DNA from: Rhizobiaceae bacterium
GTDB taxonomy: Bacteria; Pseudomonadota; Alphaproteobacteria; Rhizobiales; Rhizobiaceae
NCBI GenBank assembly: GCA_028281105.1
Contig: JANQKQ010000026.1
Coordinates: forward strand, 160,531 to 224,530
Reading direction: 5' to 3'
DNA: 64,000 nt
Part shown: piece after piece, positions 8,722 to 17,103 of the stretch
Position numbering within the stretch: the stretch's first letter is position 1
Layout of the letters: every line of letters starts with the position of its first letter
Notes under the pieces: model-generated
Told to the model about the DNA's origin: nothing
Database searches by the model: none
Seen by the model: only the letters and a program-made list of their open reading frames with translations
Program-made: the position numbers and the translations under genes

Positions 8722-11043
8722 TCAGCCGGCGGCGGCTTGATCGGCTTCGATGCCGCCGCGCGCCTCGGCGCCAAGCAGTTCGCGCACGTCCGCCGCCGGA
8801 ACGGCGCGGCCGAACAGCCAGCCCTGCACCTCGTCGACCGGCACCCGATTGCGCAGCAGATCCAGCTGCTCCTGGGTCTCGACGCCTTCCACCACGACGG
8901 TCAGTCCCAGACTGCCGCTCAACTGCGCCACTCCCTCGAGCAGGGTGATCGACTTTTCATCGCCGATGATGTTCTCGATGAACGAGCGGTCGATCTTGAC
9001 CTTGTCGAGCGGCAGGCTGTGCAGATAGCTCAGGCTCGAAAACCCGGTGCCGAAATCATCGAGCGAGATGCGCACGCCGATGTCCGAGAGCTGGTTGAGC
9101 GTGTGCGTGGTTCCCTCGATGCTGTCCAGCATCGACGATTCGGTCACCTCGATCTCCAGCCGGTGCGGGTCGAGGCCGGTGCGGGCCAGAGAGTTGGCGA
9201 CCACGTCGGCGACGTCGGTCTGCTGGAACTGGATGGACGAAACGTTCACCGCGACCCGGACATCGCCCGGCCATTTCAGGCACTCTCGCGACGCTTCGTC
9301 CAAGACGAATTCGCCGATCTGTGAAATCAGCCCGGTTTCCTCCGCGATGGGAATGAACACGGAGGGCGGAATGAAGCCGCGCTCGGTGTGGTTCCACCGC
9401 AACAACGCCTCGCATGTGGAAATCCGCCTGCGGTCGATGTCGAACAGCGGCTGGTAGTGAATCTGCAACTCACCGCGATTAATCGCGGCGCGCAGGTCCA
9501 GTTCGGTCTGGCGCCGTTCGAGAATCTGCTCGCCCAGCTCCTTCGAATAGAACGAGTAGGAGCCGCGGCCGCGCGCCTTGGCCTGATACAGCGCCGCATC
9601 GGAGAATTTCAGCAGCTGGTCGGGATCGCTCGAGCTCTCCGGGCACAGTGCGATGCCGATCGTGGCTCCCACGACGATCTTATGGCCGTCGAGATCGAGC
9701 GGCTGGTTGATCTCGTCGATCAGCGACTGGGCGAATTCACCGCACTGATCCCGCTTGGTCATGCCCGGCGCGACCACCACGAACTCATCGCCGCCGAAGC
9801 GGCAGATCAGCGAGCCGCGCACCAGTTTCGAGCGCAGCCGGTCGGCGATCAGGCAGAGCAGCTTGTCGCCGACCGAATGCCCCAGCGAATCGTTGATCTC
9901 CTTGAACTTATCCAGATCGAGAAAATAGACCGAGCAGGGCTTGAGCTCGCCGCGATGCGACAGGAGGCGGTAGACCTCGGACATGAAGAACCGCCGGTTC
10001 GGCAGATGGGTGAGCGGATCGTAGCTGGCGAGCTTTCTGATCTCTTCTTCCGATTCCACGCGAACGGTGATGTCCTCCAGCAACACCACCCCGCCGTTTT
10101 CCATCGGGTGATAGCTCGCTTCGACGATGCGGTCCTGCGGCAGGTAGTAGGAGAAGCGGTGTGGGCTGGTGCCGGCATGGCAGCGCTTGATCTCGTCGCG
10201 GAGCGTGCGGCGGCCGGACTTGACGTTGCGCAGCTGCGCGGGCACCTTCTCCAGATCGTCGAGTGTGGCGCCGACCATGTCGCGCCGGCGCAGCCCCACC
10301 AGCTGGCCGAAGCGGCCGTTGGCGACCACGAAGCGCTGTTCGGAGTCGATCATGGCGATGCCATGGGAGATGTTGTTGAGCGCCGCATCGAAGCGCTCGG
10401 CGATCAGCCGGTTGTCGTGGGCGGTATAGACCGCGTCCAACAGCATGTTGCGCAGCCGCGTTGAAATCAGCCGGATGCCGAGGAAGAACGGAAACAGAAA
10501 GGCGCCCAGCACGACATGATAGCCGGTGCCGAACAGCAGCAGGCCGCCCATCAGCGGCACGCCGGCGGCCAGCAATTGCACGCTGACCACCCGGTCCGAG
10601 CCGAAATTGCGCCCGGTGATGCCGACGAGATAGGCCAGGGTGGCCGCAACGGTCATCAGATGGATGAAATCGTCCGTCGAACGCATAAAGCCGGCCAGAC
10701 ACCAGGTGCCCAGCAGCCCCACATAGGCCGATCCCCAGACCAGATAGCGCAACTCCCAGCGCCGGAAATCGCCATCGTCGGCGCTTCCGCGCTCTAAAAA
10801 GCGGTAGAACGCGCGGCCGTCGACGATGCGCTTGATCCCGCAGAAGCTCAATAGCAGCGCGAAAACCAGGTGAACCGGATCAAGCGATTTGACGTAGATG
10901 ATGTGGGCGGCGATGAACGTGCTGATGGTGCCGACCACCAGCGTCATCTGGTCGGCGTAAAGCGATCGTACCACCGATTGATAGACATCGCTCGGCGGCG
11001 CCTTTCGCGCTTCGGTCTGTTTCAGCCGGCGACGGAAATTCAT
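8722..11043 (-). CDS. Membrane-anchored PAS-GGDEF-EAL protein (c-di-GMP turnover)
   Basis: A 773-aa sensor for cyclic-di-GMP metabolism. The N-terminal part (about residues 30-195) has several hydrophobic segments; a PAS-like domain follows (about 215-330, ALNNISHGIAMID start). The diguanylate cyclase domain has an intact GGDEF (417-421), and no RxxD inhibitory site is seen just before it. The phosphodiesterase domain has EAL (545-547), a downstream NVSSIQF segment, DDFGTG and a VVEGVET segment, so both activities could be functional. The ATG at 11041-11043 was preferred over one 13 codons upstream because it fits the positive, cytosolic N-terminus. It reads toward the FeeM-like gene with a 184-base gap containing the CtrA box. 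Confidence 0.93.
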   Translation of the reverse strand: MNFRRRLKQTEARKAPPSDVYQSVVRSLYADQMTLVVGTISTFIAAHIIYVKSLDPVHLVFALLLSFCGIKRIVDGRAFYRFLERGSADDGDFRRWELRYLVWGSAYVGLLGTWCLAGFMRSTDDFIHLMTVAATLAYLVGITGRNFGSDRVVSVQLLAAGVPLMGGLLLFGTGYHVVLGAFLFPFFLGIRLISTRLRNMLLDAVYTAHDNRLIAERFDAALNNISHGIAMIDSEQRFVVANGRFGQLVGLRRRDMVGATLDDLEKVPAQLRNVKSGRRTLRDEIKRCHAGTSPHRFSYYLPQDRIVEASYHPMENGGVVLLEDITVRVESEEEIRKLASYDPLTHLPNRRFFMSEVYRLLSHRGELKPCSVYFLDLDKFKEINDSLGHSVGDKLLCLIADRLRSKLVRGSLICRFGGDEFVVVAPGMTKRDQCGEFAQSLIDEINQPLDLDGHKIVVGATIGIALCPESSSDPDQLLKFSDAALYQAKARGRGSYSFYSKELGEQILERRQTELDLRAAINRGELQIHYQPLFDIDRRRISTCEALLRWNHTERGFIPPSVFIPIAEETGLISQIGEFVLDEASRECLKWPGDVRVAVNVSSIQFQQTDVADVVANSLARTGLDPHRLEIEVTESSMLDSIEGTTHTLNQLSDIGVRISLDDFGTGFSSLSYLHSLPLDKVKIDRSFIENIIGDEKSITLLEGVAQLSGSLGLTVVVEGVETQEQLDLLRNRVPVDEVQGWLFGRAVPAADVRELLGAEARGGIEADQAAAG

Positions 11044-11238
11044 GTGCCACTTCTGCGCTTTAGTACCGCATTCCCACCGCACAAAGGTGGCACAGATGCA
11101 TTGTCAAATCGTAAATGATCCGCCTCGAAACCCTTGTCGCGAACCAACGGCGCGCTTTTCTGGCCGGTGCGATTGCGTTAAATTTACAGGCAGGCAGGAG
11201 TATCGAGCCGGATCGAAGGCGGAACGAGGAGCCCGGCG

Positions 11239-11922
11239 ATGCAGACCTTGAACGACATTCCACTATTTGCCGACATGGACGCGCGGCTGGCCGAGCGCTA
11301 TGCGCGCAATTGTTTCTGGAAGGACTACGACCCGCACGAGTTGATCATCGACACCGATGATGAATCTCAGGACGTCCGCTTCATCCTTTCCGGCCTGGTG
11401 CGGATCATCCACAGGATCGCGGTGGGCAAGGAAGTGATTCTAGGCGAGATGTCGGCGGGAGACTTCTTCGGCGAAATCGCCGCGATCGACGGCAATTCCC
11501 GCTCCGCCAACGCCACCACGCTCACCCGCTCGCGCATCTGCATCATGCCGCGAAACGTGTTTATGGAGATCCTGGAGGTCGCACCCCAGGTCAATCGCGC
11601 CGTGTTGCGCGTGCTGACGCAAAGGGTGCGCTCGCTCAACGTGCGGCTGGCGGAGCACTCCTTCCTGCAGGCCAAGCATCGGCTCTATTCGGAGCTGCTG
11701 CGCCTTTCCAAGCCGCGACCGGGCCACGACGAGCAACGATCCATCAGTCCCCCGCCGATCCAGCGCGAATTGGCCGAGCGGATCGGGTCGCGGCGCGAGG
11801 TAGTCTCACGCGAACTCAACAACCTTGAACGCGAAGGCGTCGTCGAAAAGACCCGCGGCGCCCTGGTGATCAAGAACGTCGACGAGTTGCAGCGGCGCAT
11901 CTCCGAGGGCTGGGAGCATTAG
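11239..11922 (+). CDS. Crp/Fnr family transcriptional regulator (Crp-like)
   Basis: A 227-aa regulator with an N-terminal cyclic-nucleotide-binding beta-roll (about 1-120) and a C-terminal winged helix-turn-helix (about 150-220, ELAERIGSRREVVSRELNNL). The phosphate-binding cassette FGEIAAIDGNSRSA keeps the glutamate, arginine and serine that contact cAMP or cGMP in Crp, and no FNR-type cysteine cluster is present, so a cyclic nucleotide is the likelier signal than oxygen. A good GAGGAG ribosome site precedes the ATG. The gene is transcribed divergently from the GGDEF-EAL gene, with which it shares a 195-base intergenic region. Confidence 0.9.
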   Translation: MQTLNDIPLFADMDARLAERYARNCFWKDYDPHELIIDTDDESQDVRFILSGLVRIIHRIAVGKEVILGEMSAGDFFGEIAAIDGNSRSANATTLTRSRICIMPRNVFMEILEVAPQVNRAVLRVLTQRVRSLNVRLAEHSFLQAKHRLYSELLRLSKPRPGHDEQRSISPPPIQRELAERIGSRREVVSRELNNLEREGVVEKTRGALVIKNVDELQRRISEGWEH

Positions 11923-11958
11923 GGCGTCTGACGCCGACGCGAACCGGGGACCACCGCC

Positions 11959-13650
11959 TCAGCTGCCGGAGATCGAATCCATGGCCGCCGCAAGGACCGG
12001 GTCGCGGCCGTAGACGTCCTCACGGAAGTGCACCGAACCGTCCTTGTTCACCCATGCCGTCAGGTAGGTGACGTGAACCGGAAGGCGGGTTTTCAGCGGC
12101 ACCACCGTGCGCTTGCCCGATGCGACCGTCGCGTCGATCTTGGCCCTGCTCCAACCCTGCTCGCCCAGCAACAGTTCCGCCAGCTTCAGCGGGTCGCGCA
12201 ACCGCAGGCAGCCATGGCTGAAATAGCGTGACGAGGCGGAGAACTTGGACTTCGACGGCGTGTCGTGAATGTAGACGTTGAACTCGTTGGGAAACATGAA
12301 CTTGACCCGCCCCAGCGCGTTGCCTTCGCCCGCATCCTGGCGCAGCCGCACCGGGAAATTCTCCTTAGAGTAGCTGGTCCACGGCACGGCGCTAGCGTTG
12401 ACGATCTGTTCGCCGGCCAGCACCTTGATGTTCTGCTTGGTCAGGATTCCCGGGTCGCTGCGCAGTTTCGGCAGATATTCGTTGACCGCGATCGAATAGG
12501 GCACGTTCCAGTAGGGGTTGATCTCCACATACTCCATCTCGTCGTGGAAGACCGGGGTGCGATGATAGGGCAGTCCCACCTGGATGAGTTCCGCGTGCAC
12601 GGTCTTTTCATCGCGCACCAGCTTGATCACCTGGTCCGCCAGATTGGCGAAGATATAGGCGCGGCCATAGTCGTTCTGCATCCAGCGCCGTCGCTCCAGG
12701 TTGAGCACCATGGTGGCGATGCGGTTTTCTACGGCCACGTTCATGTGCTCGATGGTCTTGGGACCGATGACCCCGTCGGCCGCCAGCCCATGGCGGGCCT
12801 GGAACGTCTTGACCGCCGCCTCCAGCGCCGCGTCGTAGGTCTGGCCGTTCACCCGTTCGCGGCTCAACTCGCCGGTGGCCGCAAGCCGGCGGCGCACCTG
12901 GGCCACCCTCGGTCCGGTCGCGCCGGGTTTCAACGTGCCGCCCTTGGATACGGCCGGCCATCCGCCATCGGCGGCGATGCGTTTATAGTCGGCCAACGCC
13001 AGCCGCAACCGTTCGTAGCGTGGCGTGTGCGGCGCCAGCAGGCGCAGATAGACCTGGATATTGCCGGTCTTGCGGATCGCCGACAGGATCGCTTCCACGT
13101 TGAGCGCCTCGGGGTAGACGATCGTTTCGCGGCTCACCTGGCGCGGATTGACCCGGCCGGCATTGAGATGTTGGGCATAGGCGACCATCGAGCGGGTCAA
13201 GTGGACCTCCAGATCGGCCAGATCCTGCCCGCTATGGGTATTGACCTTCTGAAACAGCGCCTCGGCCTCGTAATCGGCCGGATCAAGCCCGTGCTCGCGC
13301 GCATTGACCAGCGCCTCGACGGCGGTAACCGCCTTTTGGGAGGGTTTGTCGCCGGCAATCCAGATCGGGGCATAGCCCGTTTTCGCGTAGTAGCTGGAAA
13401 CCGCCTCAAGGCGGGTCTGCGAGGCGGCCGAACGCGGTTCGCGCAAATCGTCGGCAATCGCCGATTTGACTTCGCCGGCCGACACGGTGGAGTGCGATAG
13501 CCCGGCGCTGGTCGGCACCACCAGTTCGCGTCCGCCCACACAACCGGCCACAAGCAACGCCGCAGCCAGCACGCACGCCGCAGCGAGCCCGCTCATCGCC
13601 CGCCTGATCGAGAGTTCGCCCCCGGGGATCGGTTCAAACACGCTACTCAC
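11959..13650 (-). CDS. L,D-transpeptidase, YcbB/LdtD-like, probable lipoprotein
   Basis: Peptidoglycan 3-3 cross-linking enzyme, 563 aa. I chose a GTG at 13650 because AAGGA lies seven bases upstream; this gives an n-region with RR, a hydrophobic stretch and a lipobox-like VAGC, so the protein is probably anchored as a lipoprotein. Then come an N-terminal all-helical domain (about 70-240), a PG_binding_1 domain (VAQVRRRLAATGEL to GPKTIEHM), and a YkuD catalytic domain with the active-site motif SHGCLRL near the C-terminus. The large insertion before the catalytic motif is typical of YcbB relatives. The gene is convergent with the Crp-like gene and isolated from the ribosomal cluster by the terminator at 13721-13747. 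Confidence 0.88.
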   Translation of the reverse strand: MSSVFEPIPGGELSIRRAMSGLAAACVLAAALLVAGCVGGRELVVPTSAGLSHSTVSAGEVKSAIADDLREPRSAASQTRLEAVSSYYAKTGYAPIWIAGDKPSQKAVTAVEALVNAREHGLDPADYEAEALFQKVNTHSGQDLADLEVHLTRSMVAYAQHLNAGRVNPRQVSRETIVYPEALNVEAILSAIRKTGNIQVYLRLLAPHTPRYERLRLALADYKRIAADGGWPAVSKGGTLKPGATGPRVAQVRRRLAATGELSRERVNGQTYDAALEAAVKTFQARHGLAADGVIGPKTIEHMNVAVENRIATMVLNLERRRWMQNDYGRAYIFANLADQVIKLVRDEKTVHAELIQVGLPYHRTPVFHDEMEYVEINPYWNVPYSIAVNEYLPKLRSDPGILTKQNIKVLAGEQIVNASAVPWTSYSKENFPVRLRQDAGEGNALGRVKFMFPNEFNVYIHDTPSKSKFSASSRYFSHGCLRLRDPLKLAELLLGEQGWSRAKIDATVASGKRTVVPLKTRLPVHVTYLTAWVNKDGSVHFREDVYGRDPVLAAAMDSISGS

Positions 13651-13720
13651 CACCTGATCCTTGTGCGCCCCATCGCAAACATAACCCAACCGGGCGTTGC
13701 TTCAAACAGGCCCGCCCAAG

Positions 13721-13747
13721 CAAAAGGGCGGCTTGGTAAAGCCGCCC
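13721..13747 (-). terminator. Rho-independent terminator of the ffh-rplS cluster
   Basis: GGGCGGCTT (13726-13734) pairs perfectly with AAGCCGCCC (13739-13747) around a four-base loop; on the minus strand the stem is followed at once by TTTTG. It lies 38 bases after the rplS stop codon, in the right orientation to end the ribosomal transcript. This is the clearest intrinsic terminator in the window. Confidence 0.85.
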
Positions 13748-13785
13748 TCGTATTGTCTGCCGGAAAATTCGCTTGTTTCAGCGAG

Positions 13786-14316
13786 TTATTCGCTCTTGTC
13801 GCCGCCGCCTTGCTTGGCCTCTTCCGCCTGGGCGGCCGCGTCTTCGGCGGCTTTTTCGGCTGCAAGCGCCTCGACCGCGGCGATCTTCTCAGCTTCGATG
13901 CGCGCTTTTTCTTCGGCCAGTGCCTTGCGCTCCGCCTCGTTCAGCCGTTTGGCGCGGGTACCGGTGTTTTCCGAGATGCGAGCCGACTTTCCGCGCCGTT
14001 CGCGCAGATAGTACAGCTTGGCCCGGCGGACCCGGCCGCGGCGCACCACTTCCACGCCCTCGACGATCGGCGAATAGGCGGGAAAAACGCGCTCCACCCC
14101 TTCGCCGTACGAGATCTTGCGCACGGTGAAGGACTGGTTGAGGCCGCTGCCGGAACGCGCGATGCACACGCCTTCATAGGCCTGTACCCGGGTGCGGCTG
14201 CCTTCGGTGACGCGCACCAGGACGCGCACGGTGTCGCCGGGTTCGAACGGCGGCAGTTCGCGTTTTGCGGCAATCTCGGCAGCCTGTTCGGCTTCCAATT
14301 GCTGGATGATATTCAT
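13786..14316 (-). CDS. rplS: 50S ribosomal protein L19 with extended charged C-terminus
   Basis: Large-subunit protein at the 30S-50S interface. The first 125 residues are a normal L19 (FEPGDTVRV near residue 25, GVERVFP near 80, [22 protein letters not shown]). Residues about 125-176 are an additional Ala/Glu/Lys-rich tail, predicted by composition to be a coiled coil and ending in GGGDKSE. Such extensions are known in alphaproteobacterial L19. It is the last gene of the ffh-rpsP-rimM-trmD-rplS unit. Two hairpins occupy its leader (14332-14373), just upstream of the GAGG ribosome site. Confidence 0.97.
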   Translation of the reverse strand: MNIIQQLEAEQAAEIAAKRELPPFEPGDTVRVLVRVTEGSRTRVQAYEGVCIARSGSGLNQSFTVRKISYGEGVERVFPAYSPIVEGVEVVRRGRVRRAKLYYLRERRGKSARISENTGTRAKRLNEAERKALAEEKARIEAEKIAAVEALAAEKAAEDAAAQAEEAKQGGGDKSE

Positions 14317-14331
14317 GATCTTAAACCTCGT

Positions 14332-14373
14332 CCGGCAACGCCTGCCGGCCCTCGGCGGGGCTTTGCGCCCCGC
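14332..14373 (-). promoter_or_regulatory. Two tandem hairpins in the rplS leader
   Basis: CCGGCA (14332-14337) pairs with TGCCGG (14343-14348), and GCGGGGC (14355-14361) pairs with GCCCCGC (14367-14373). Both lie between trmD and rplS, the nearer one ending only a few bases before the ribosome-binding site. Position and stability suggest translational control, processing or attenuation of L19 relative to the genes upstream. The pairing is seen; the function is inferred. Confidence 0.45.
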
Positions 14374-14447
14374 TCGTTCACGGTCTTGCGCGTTGGTGAA
14401 AATTCGCGGCTGCTATAGGCGAAATCGCCGGTCTTGTCGACCGCATA

Positions 14448-15158
14448 TCAGGATTCTTTTTCTCCGCTAGCGCCTCGAAACTTCGCCCAAAGGTCGGGCC
14501 GGCGCCGCCGGGTCAGCTGCTCGGCGCGCTCCCGCCGCCAGGCATTGATCCGCCCGTGATCGCCAGAGCGCAGGACATCGGGAACCGCCTCGCCTTCGAA
14601 TTGCGCCGGGGCGGTATATTGCGGATATTCCAGCAACCCCGCCTCGTGGCTTTCCTCGCCTGCCGAGCGTTCGTTACCCATCACGCCCGGCAGCAGTCGC
14701 ACCATCGCGTCAAGCAGGGCGATCGCCGCCGGTTCGCCGCCGGAAAGCACGAAATCGCCGATGGAGACTTCCTCCAGCCGCCGCGCCGCAACAATGCGCT
14801 CATCGACGCCTTCGAACCGGCCGCACACGATCACTACGCCGGGTCCAGCCGCCCACTGCCGGATCATCGCCTGGTCGGCCGGGACCCCACGCGCACTCAT
14901 CAGCAGGCGCGGGCGTGGATCGTCTGGTGTTGCCGCCGCGTCGACCGCAGCCGCCAGCACGTCGGCGCGCATGACCATGCCGGGCCCACCGCCGGCCGGC
15001 GTATCGTCGACGCGCTTGTGCTTGCCGACGCCGAACTGGCGCAGATCGACCGCCTGCAGCGACCACACACCGTCTTCCGCCGCGCGCCCGGCAAGCGACG
15101 CGCCCAGCGGGCCGGGGAACATTTGCGGGAACAAGGTGATGACCGACGCAGCGAACAT
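14448..15158 (-). CDS. trmD: tRNA (guanosine(37)-N1)-methyltransferase
   Basis: SPOUT-class methyltransferase that makes m1G37 in tRNAs reading CNN codons and prevents +1 frameshifting. 236 aa with the typical start ([13 protein letters not shown]), [10 protein letters not shown], the knot-forming SAM site ([13 protein letters not shown] about residues 110-122, [13 protein letters not shown] about 132-144), and the C-terminal region with [15 protein letters not shown]. It follows rimM with five bases between. Confidence 0.97.
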   Translation of the reverse strand: MFAASVITLFPQMFPGPLGASLAGRAAEDGVWSLQAVDLRQFGVGKHKRVDDTPAGGGPGMVMRADVLAAAVDAAATPDDPRPRLLMSARGVPADQAMIRQWAAGPGVVIVCGRFEGVDERIVAARRLEEVSIGDFVLSGGEPAAIALLDAMVRLLPGVMGNERSAGEESHEAGLLEYPQYTAPAQFEGEAVPDVLRSGDHGRINAWRRERAEQLTRRRRPDLWAKFRGASGEKES

Positions 15159-15163
15159 CGCAT

Positions 15164-15697
15164 CTACTCGCTTTCCTTGCCGGTCTCGGCGGGCCGGTTG
15201 ACGACCACTACGCCGCCGGCGAGATCGATGCGGGGCACATTGGTCCGATCAAAGACCACCAGGAACGACTCGGTTTCCCCGCTATCGTCGGGCGGCATCA
15301 CCTCCAACAGATCGCCCGCACCGTAATTGGAAATCGAAACGATCGTACCGACAGGCCGGCCCTCTCCATCCACCGCTTCAAGCCCGATCAGATCGGCCTG
15401 ATAGAACTCGTCTTCGTCCAGATCGTCGGCAAGCCGCGAACGCGCAACGAAAAGATCAGCCCCACGCAAACCTTCCGCCGCGCCCCGGTCGCCAACCCCG
15501 GCAAACCGCGCGACGGCCGACTTACCGGATCTGCGCATCCCCGTCACGCGAAGCGCCCTGCTGTCGCCGGTCACCAGCTCGCGATAACCCAGTAGACGCT
15601 CCGGCTCCTCGGCGAACACCGTGAGCCGGATCTCGCCCTTCAGCCCGACCGGCGCGCCCGCGTGCGCCACCAGGATCAGCTTCTCGTCGCCGGCCAC
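15164..15697 (-). CDS. rimM: 16S rRNA processing protein RimM
   Basis: 30S maturation factor that binds S19 and helps assemble the 30S head. 177 aa with the N-terminal RimM domain ([15 protein letters not shown], about 14-28) and a C-terminal PRC-barrel ([21 protein letters not shown]). The start is a GTG at 15695-15697, two bases after the rpsP stop, consistent with translational coupling in the canonical rpsP-rimM-trmD-rplS order. Confidence 0.95.
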   Translation of the reverse strand: MAGDEKLILVAHAGAPVGLKGEIRLTVFAEEPERLLGYRELVTGDSRALRVTGMRRSGKSAVARFAGVGDRGAAEGLRGADLFVARSRLADDLDEDEFYQADLIGLEAVDGEGRPVGTIVSISNYGAGDLLEVMPPDDSGETESFLVVFDRTNVPRIDLAGGVVVVNRPAETGKESE

Positions 15698-15699
15698 GA

Positions 15700-16224
15700 C
15701 TAACCGGCTTTGGCTTCCTCGGTCTCGGATTCCTCCGCGGGAGCGGCGTCCTCGGCGGGCGCTGCTTCCTCTGCCGGGGCTGCTTCCTCTGCCGGGGCTG
15801 CTTCCTCGGCTGGGGCTGCCGCCTCGGTCGCTTCGGCAACTTCTTCAGCCACCTCTTCCGCCGGAGCTTCCGCTTCGGCCGCAGCGGCTTCCTCTTCCTT
15901 GGCCTTCTTCTCGTCCAGGCGCTCCTGTGCCTTCTTGCCGGGCAGCGCCTTGGTCGGATTGTTGCGCGGCTCGCGCTTCAGGATGCCGGCGGCGTCGAGA
16001 AAGCGCAGAACCCGGTCGGTCGGCCGCGCGCCATGGCCCAGCCAGTGCTGCACCCGGTCGGCGTCGAACTTGACCCGTTCGCCGTCCTTGGGCAACAGCG
16101 GGTCATAGGTGCCGAGTTTCTCGATGAAGCGGCCGTCGCGCGGCGAGCGCACGTCGGCGACTACAATGGAATAGTGCGGGCGCTTCTTCGAGCCGCCCCG
16201 CGCCAAGCGGATTTTCAGTGACAT
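15700..16224 (-). CDS. rpsP: 30S ribosomal protein S16 with long Ala/Glu/Pro repeat tail
   Basis: Small-subunit assembly protein. Residues 1-80 are a complete S16 ([16 protein letters not shown] start, [19 protein letters not shown]). About residues 80-174 form an added acidic tail: a Lys/Glu stretch, then a run of EEAAPA hexamers, ending in AKAG. The tail is encoded partly by a near-perfect 18-bp tandem repeat (15743-15814). C-terminal extensions of S16 are common in Alphaproteobacteria but the repeat makes its length liable to vary. First ribosomal gene after the chorismate mutase gene in this operon. Confidence 0.96.
   Translation of the reverse strand: MSLKIRLARGGSKKRPHYSIVVADVRSPRDGRFIEKLGTYDPLLPKDGERVKFDADRVQHWLGHGARPTDRVLRFLDAAGILKREPRNNPTKALPGKKAQERLDEKKAKEEEAAAAEAEAPAEEVAEEVAEATEAAAPAEEAAPAEEAAPAEEAAPAEDAAPAEESETEEAKAG
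15743..15814 (-). repeat. Four-unit 18-bp tandem repeat inside rpsP
   Basis: Units start at 15743, 15761, 15779 and 15797. The two middle units are identical (GCTGCTTCCTCTGCCGGG on the plus strand) and the outer ones diverge at a few bases. Each encodes Ala/Pro/Glu hexapeptides (EEAAPA). As 18 is a multiple of 3, unit gain or loss keeps the frame. Confidence 0.9.
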
Positions 16225-16267
16225 TTGGGTTCTCCTTGAACTTGCGATGTTGGTCCGACCCGAAGGG

Positions 16268-16561
16268 TCAGCTTCGGGCCTGTTCGTGATGGCGGATCAC
16301 TTCGGTAATGATGAACTCCAGGAACTTCTCCGCGAAATCGGGGTCGAGGCCGCTGCGCTCGGCAAGCCGGCGCAGCCGTGCGATCTGCTCCCTTTCACGC
16401 GCCGGGTCCGACGGCGGCAGATCGTGTTCGGCCTTGAATGAGCCCACCTTCTTTGTGGTACGAAACCGCTCAGCGAGAATATGCACCAGCGCGGCGTCGA
16501 AATTGTCGATCGCCGAGCGCATCAGCGCCAGCTCCTCGTGCGGTGTGAGAGTCTCGCTCAT
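16268..16561 (-). CDS. Chorismate mutase (AroQ class)
   Basis: Small all-helical enzyme converting chorismate to prephenate, the first step toward phenylalanine and tyrosine. 97 aa, the usual size of monofunctional AroQ mutases. The order of charged residues fits the family: R15 and D18 in the first helix ([10 protein letters not shown]), R32, K37-K38, then the ARER segment, and the C-terminal [14 protein letters not shown] helix. Its start overlaps the stop of the acetyltransferase gene by four bases (ATGA). Chorismate mutase next to ffh/rpsP is a frequent arrangement in Rhizobiales. Confidence 0.88.
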   Translation of the reverse strand: MSETLTPHEELALMRSAIDNFDAALVHILAERFRTTKKVGSFKAEHDLPPSDPAREREQIARLRRLAERSGLDPDFAEKFLEFIITEVIRHHEQARS

Positions 16562-17103
16562 GCGCTTCGCTCCAGGAATTGCTCGGGCGGCAGATGGCGC
16601 CAGACCTGGACGGGAATCTTGTCACCCAGTTTGAACTCGCCGTCGCGGGTCGCGCCCAATCGCTGGGCCACGCGCTGCGAGGCGGTGTTGTCCTTGTCGA
16701 TGAAGCTGACGGCCGTCTTCCAGCCGTGATCGCGATAGGCGTGGGTGAGTGCGGCGATCGCCGCTTCGGTAATGTAGCCACTGCCGTGATAGGCCGGCGC
16801 CAGGGCGTAACCGATCTCGCTCTCAGGCCAGCCGCCCGGTGCCCACATGCCGCTGAACCCGATCGCCGTGCCGTCCTGCTTGCGCTCCAGCACCCACATG
16901 CCGAAGCCGCGAAGATGCCAGTGACCGATCATCTCGGCAATCACCCGCCACGCCCGCCAGCCCGGGAGCACGCCGCCGATATAACGCGCGTTTTCCTCAT
17001 CGCCATAGATTGCGGCAACCAGATCGAAGTCGTCCTCGCGCCAGCCGCGCAGAGTAAGACGCTCGGTTTCAAGCATCGGCACATCGAGCGGGGAGATGCT
17101 CAT
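16558..17103 (-). CDS. GNAT family N-acetyltransferase (RimJ/RimL type)
   Basis: 181-aa acetyltransferase_3-type protein. The opening LETERLTLRGWREDDFD is the classic RimJ/RimL pattern, and SEIGYALAPAYHGSGYITEAAIAAL carries the acetyl-CoA-binding loop (about residues 95-120). The tail AVSFIDKDNTASQRVAQRLG is also typical. Substrate unknown: it could be a ribosomal protein N-terminus, another protein or a small molecule. It overlaps ffh upstream and the chorismate mutase gene downstream by four bases each, so it is translated as part of the operon. Confidence 0.88.
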   Translation of the reverse strand: MSISPLDVPMLETERLTLRGWREDDFDLVAAIYGDEENARYIGGVLPGWRAWRVIAEMIGHWHLRGFGMWVLERKQDGTAIGFSGMWAPGGWPESEIGYALAPAYHGSGYITEAAIAALTHAYRDHGWKTAVSFIDKDNTASQRVAQRLGATRDGEFKLGDKIPVQVWRHLPPEQFLERSA

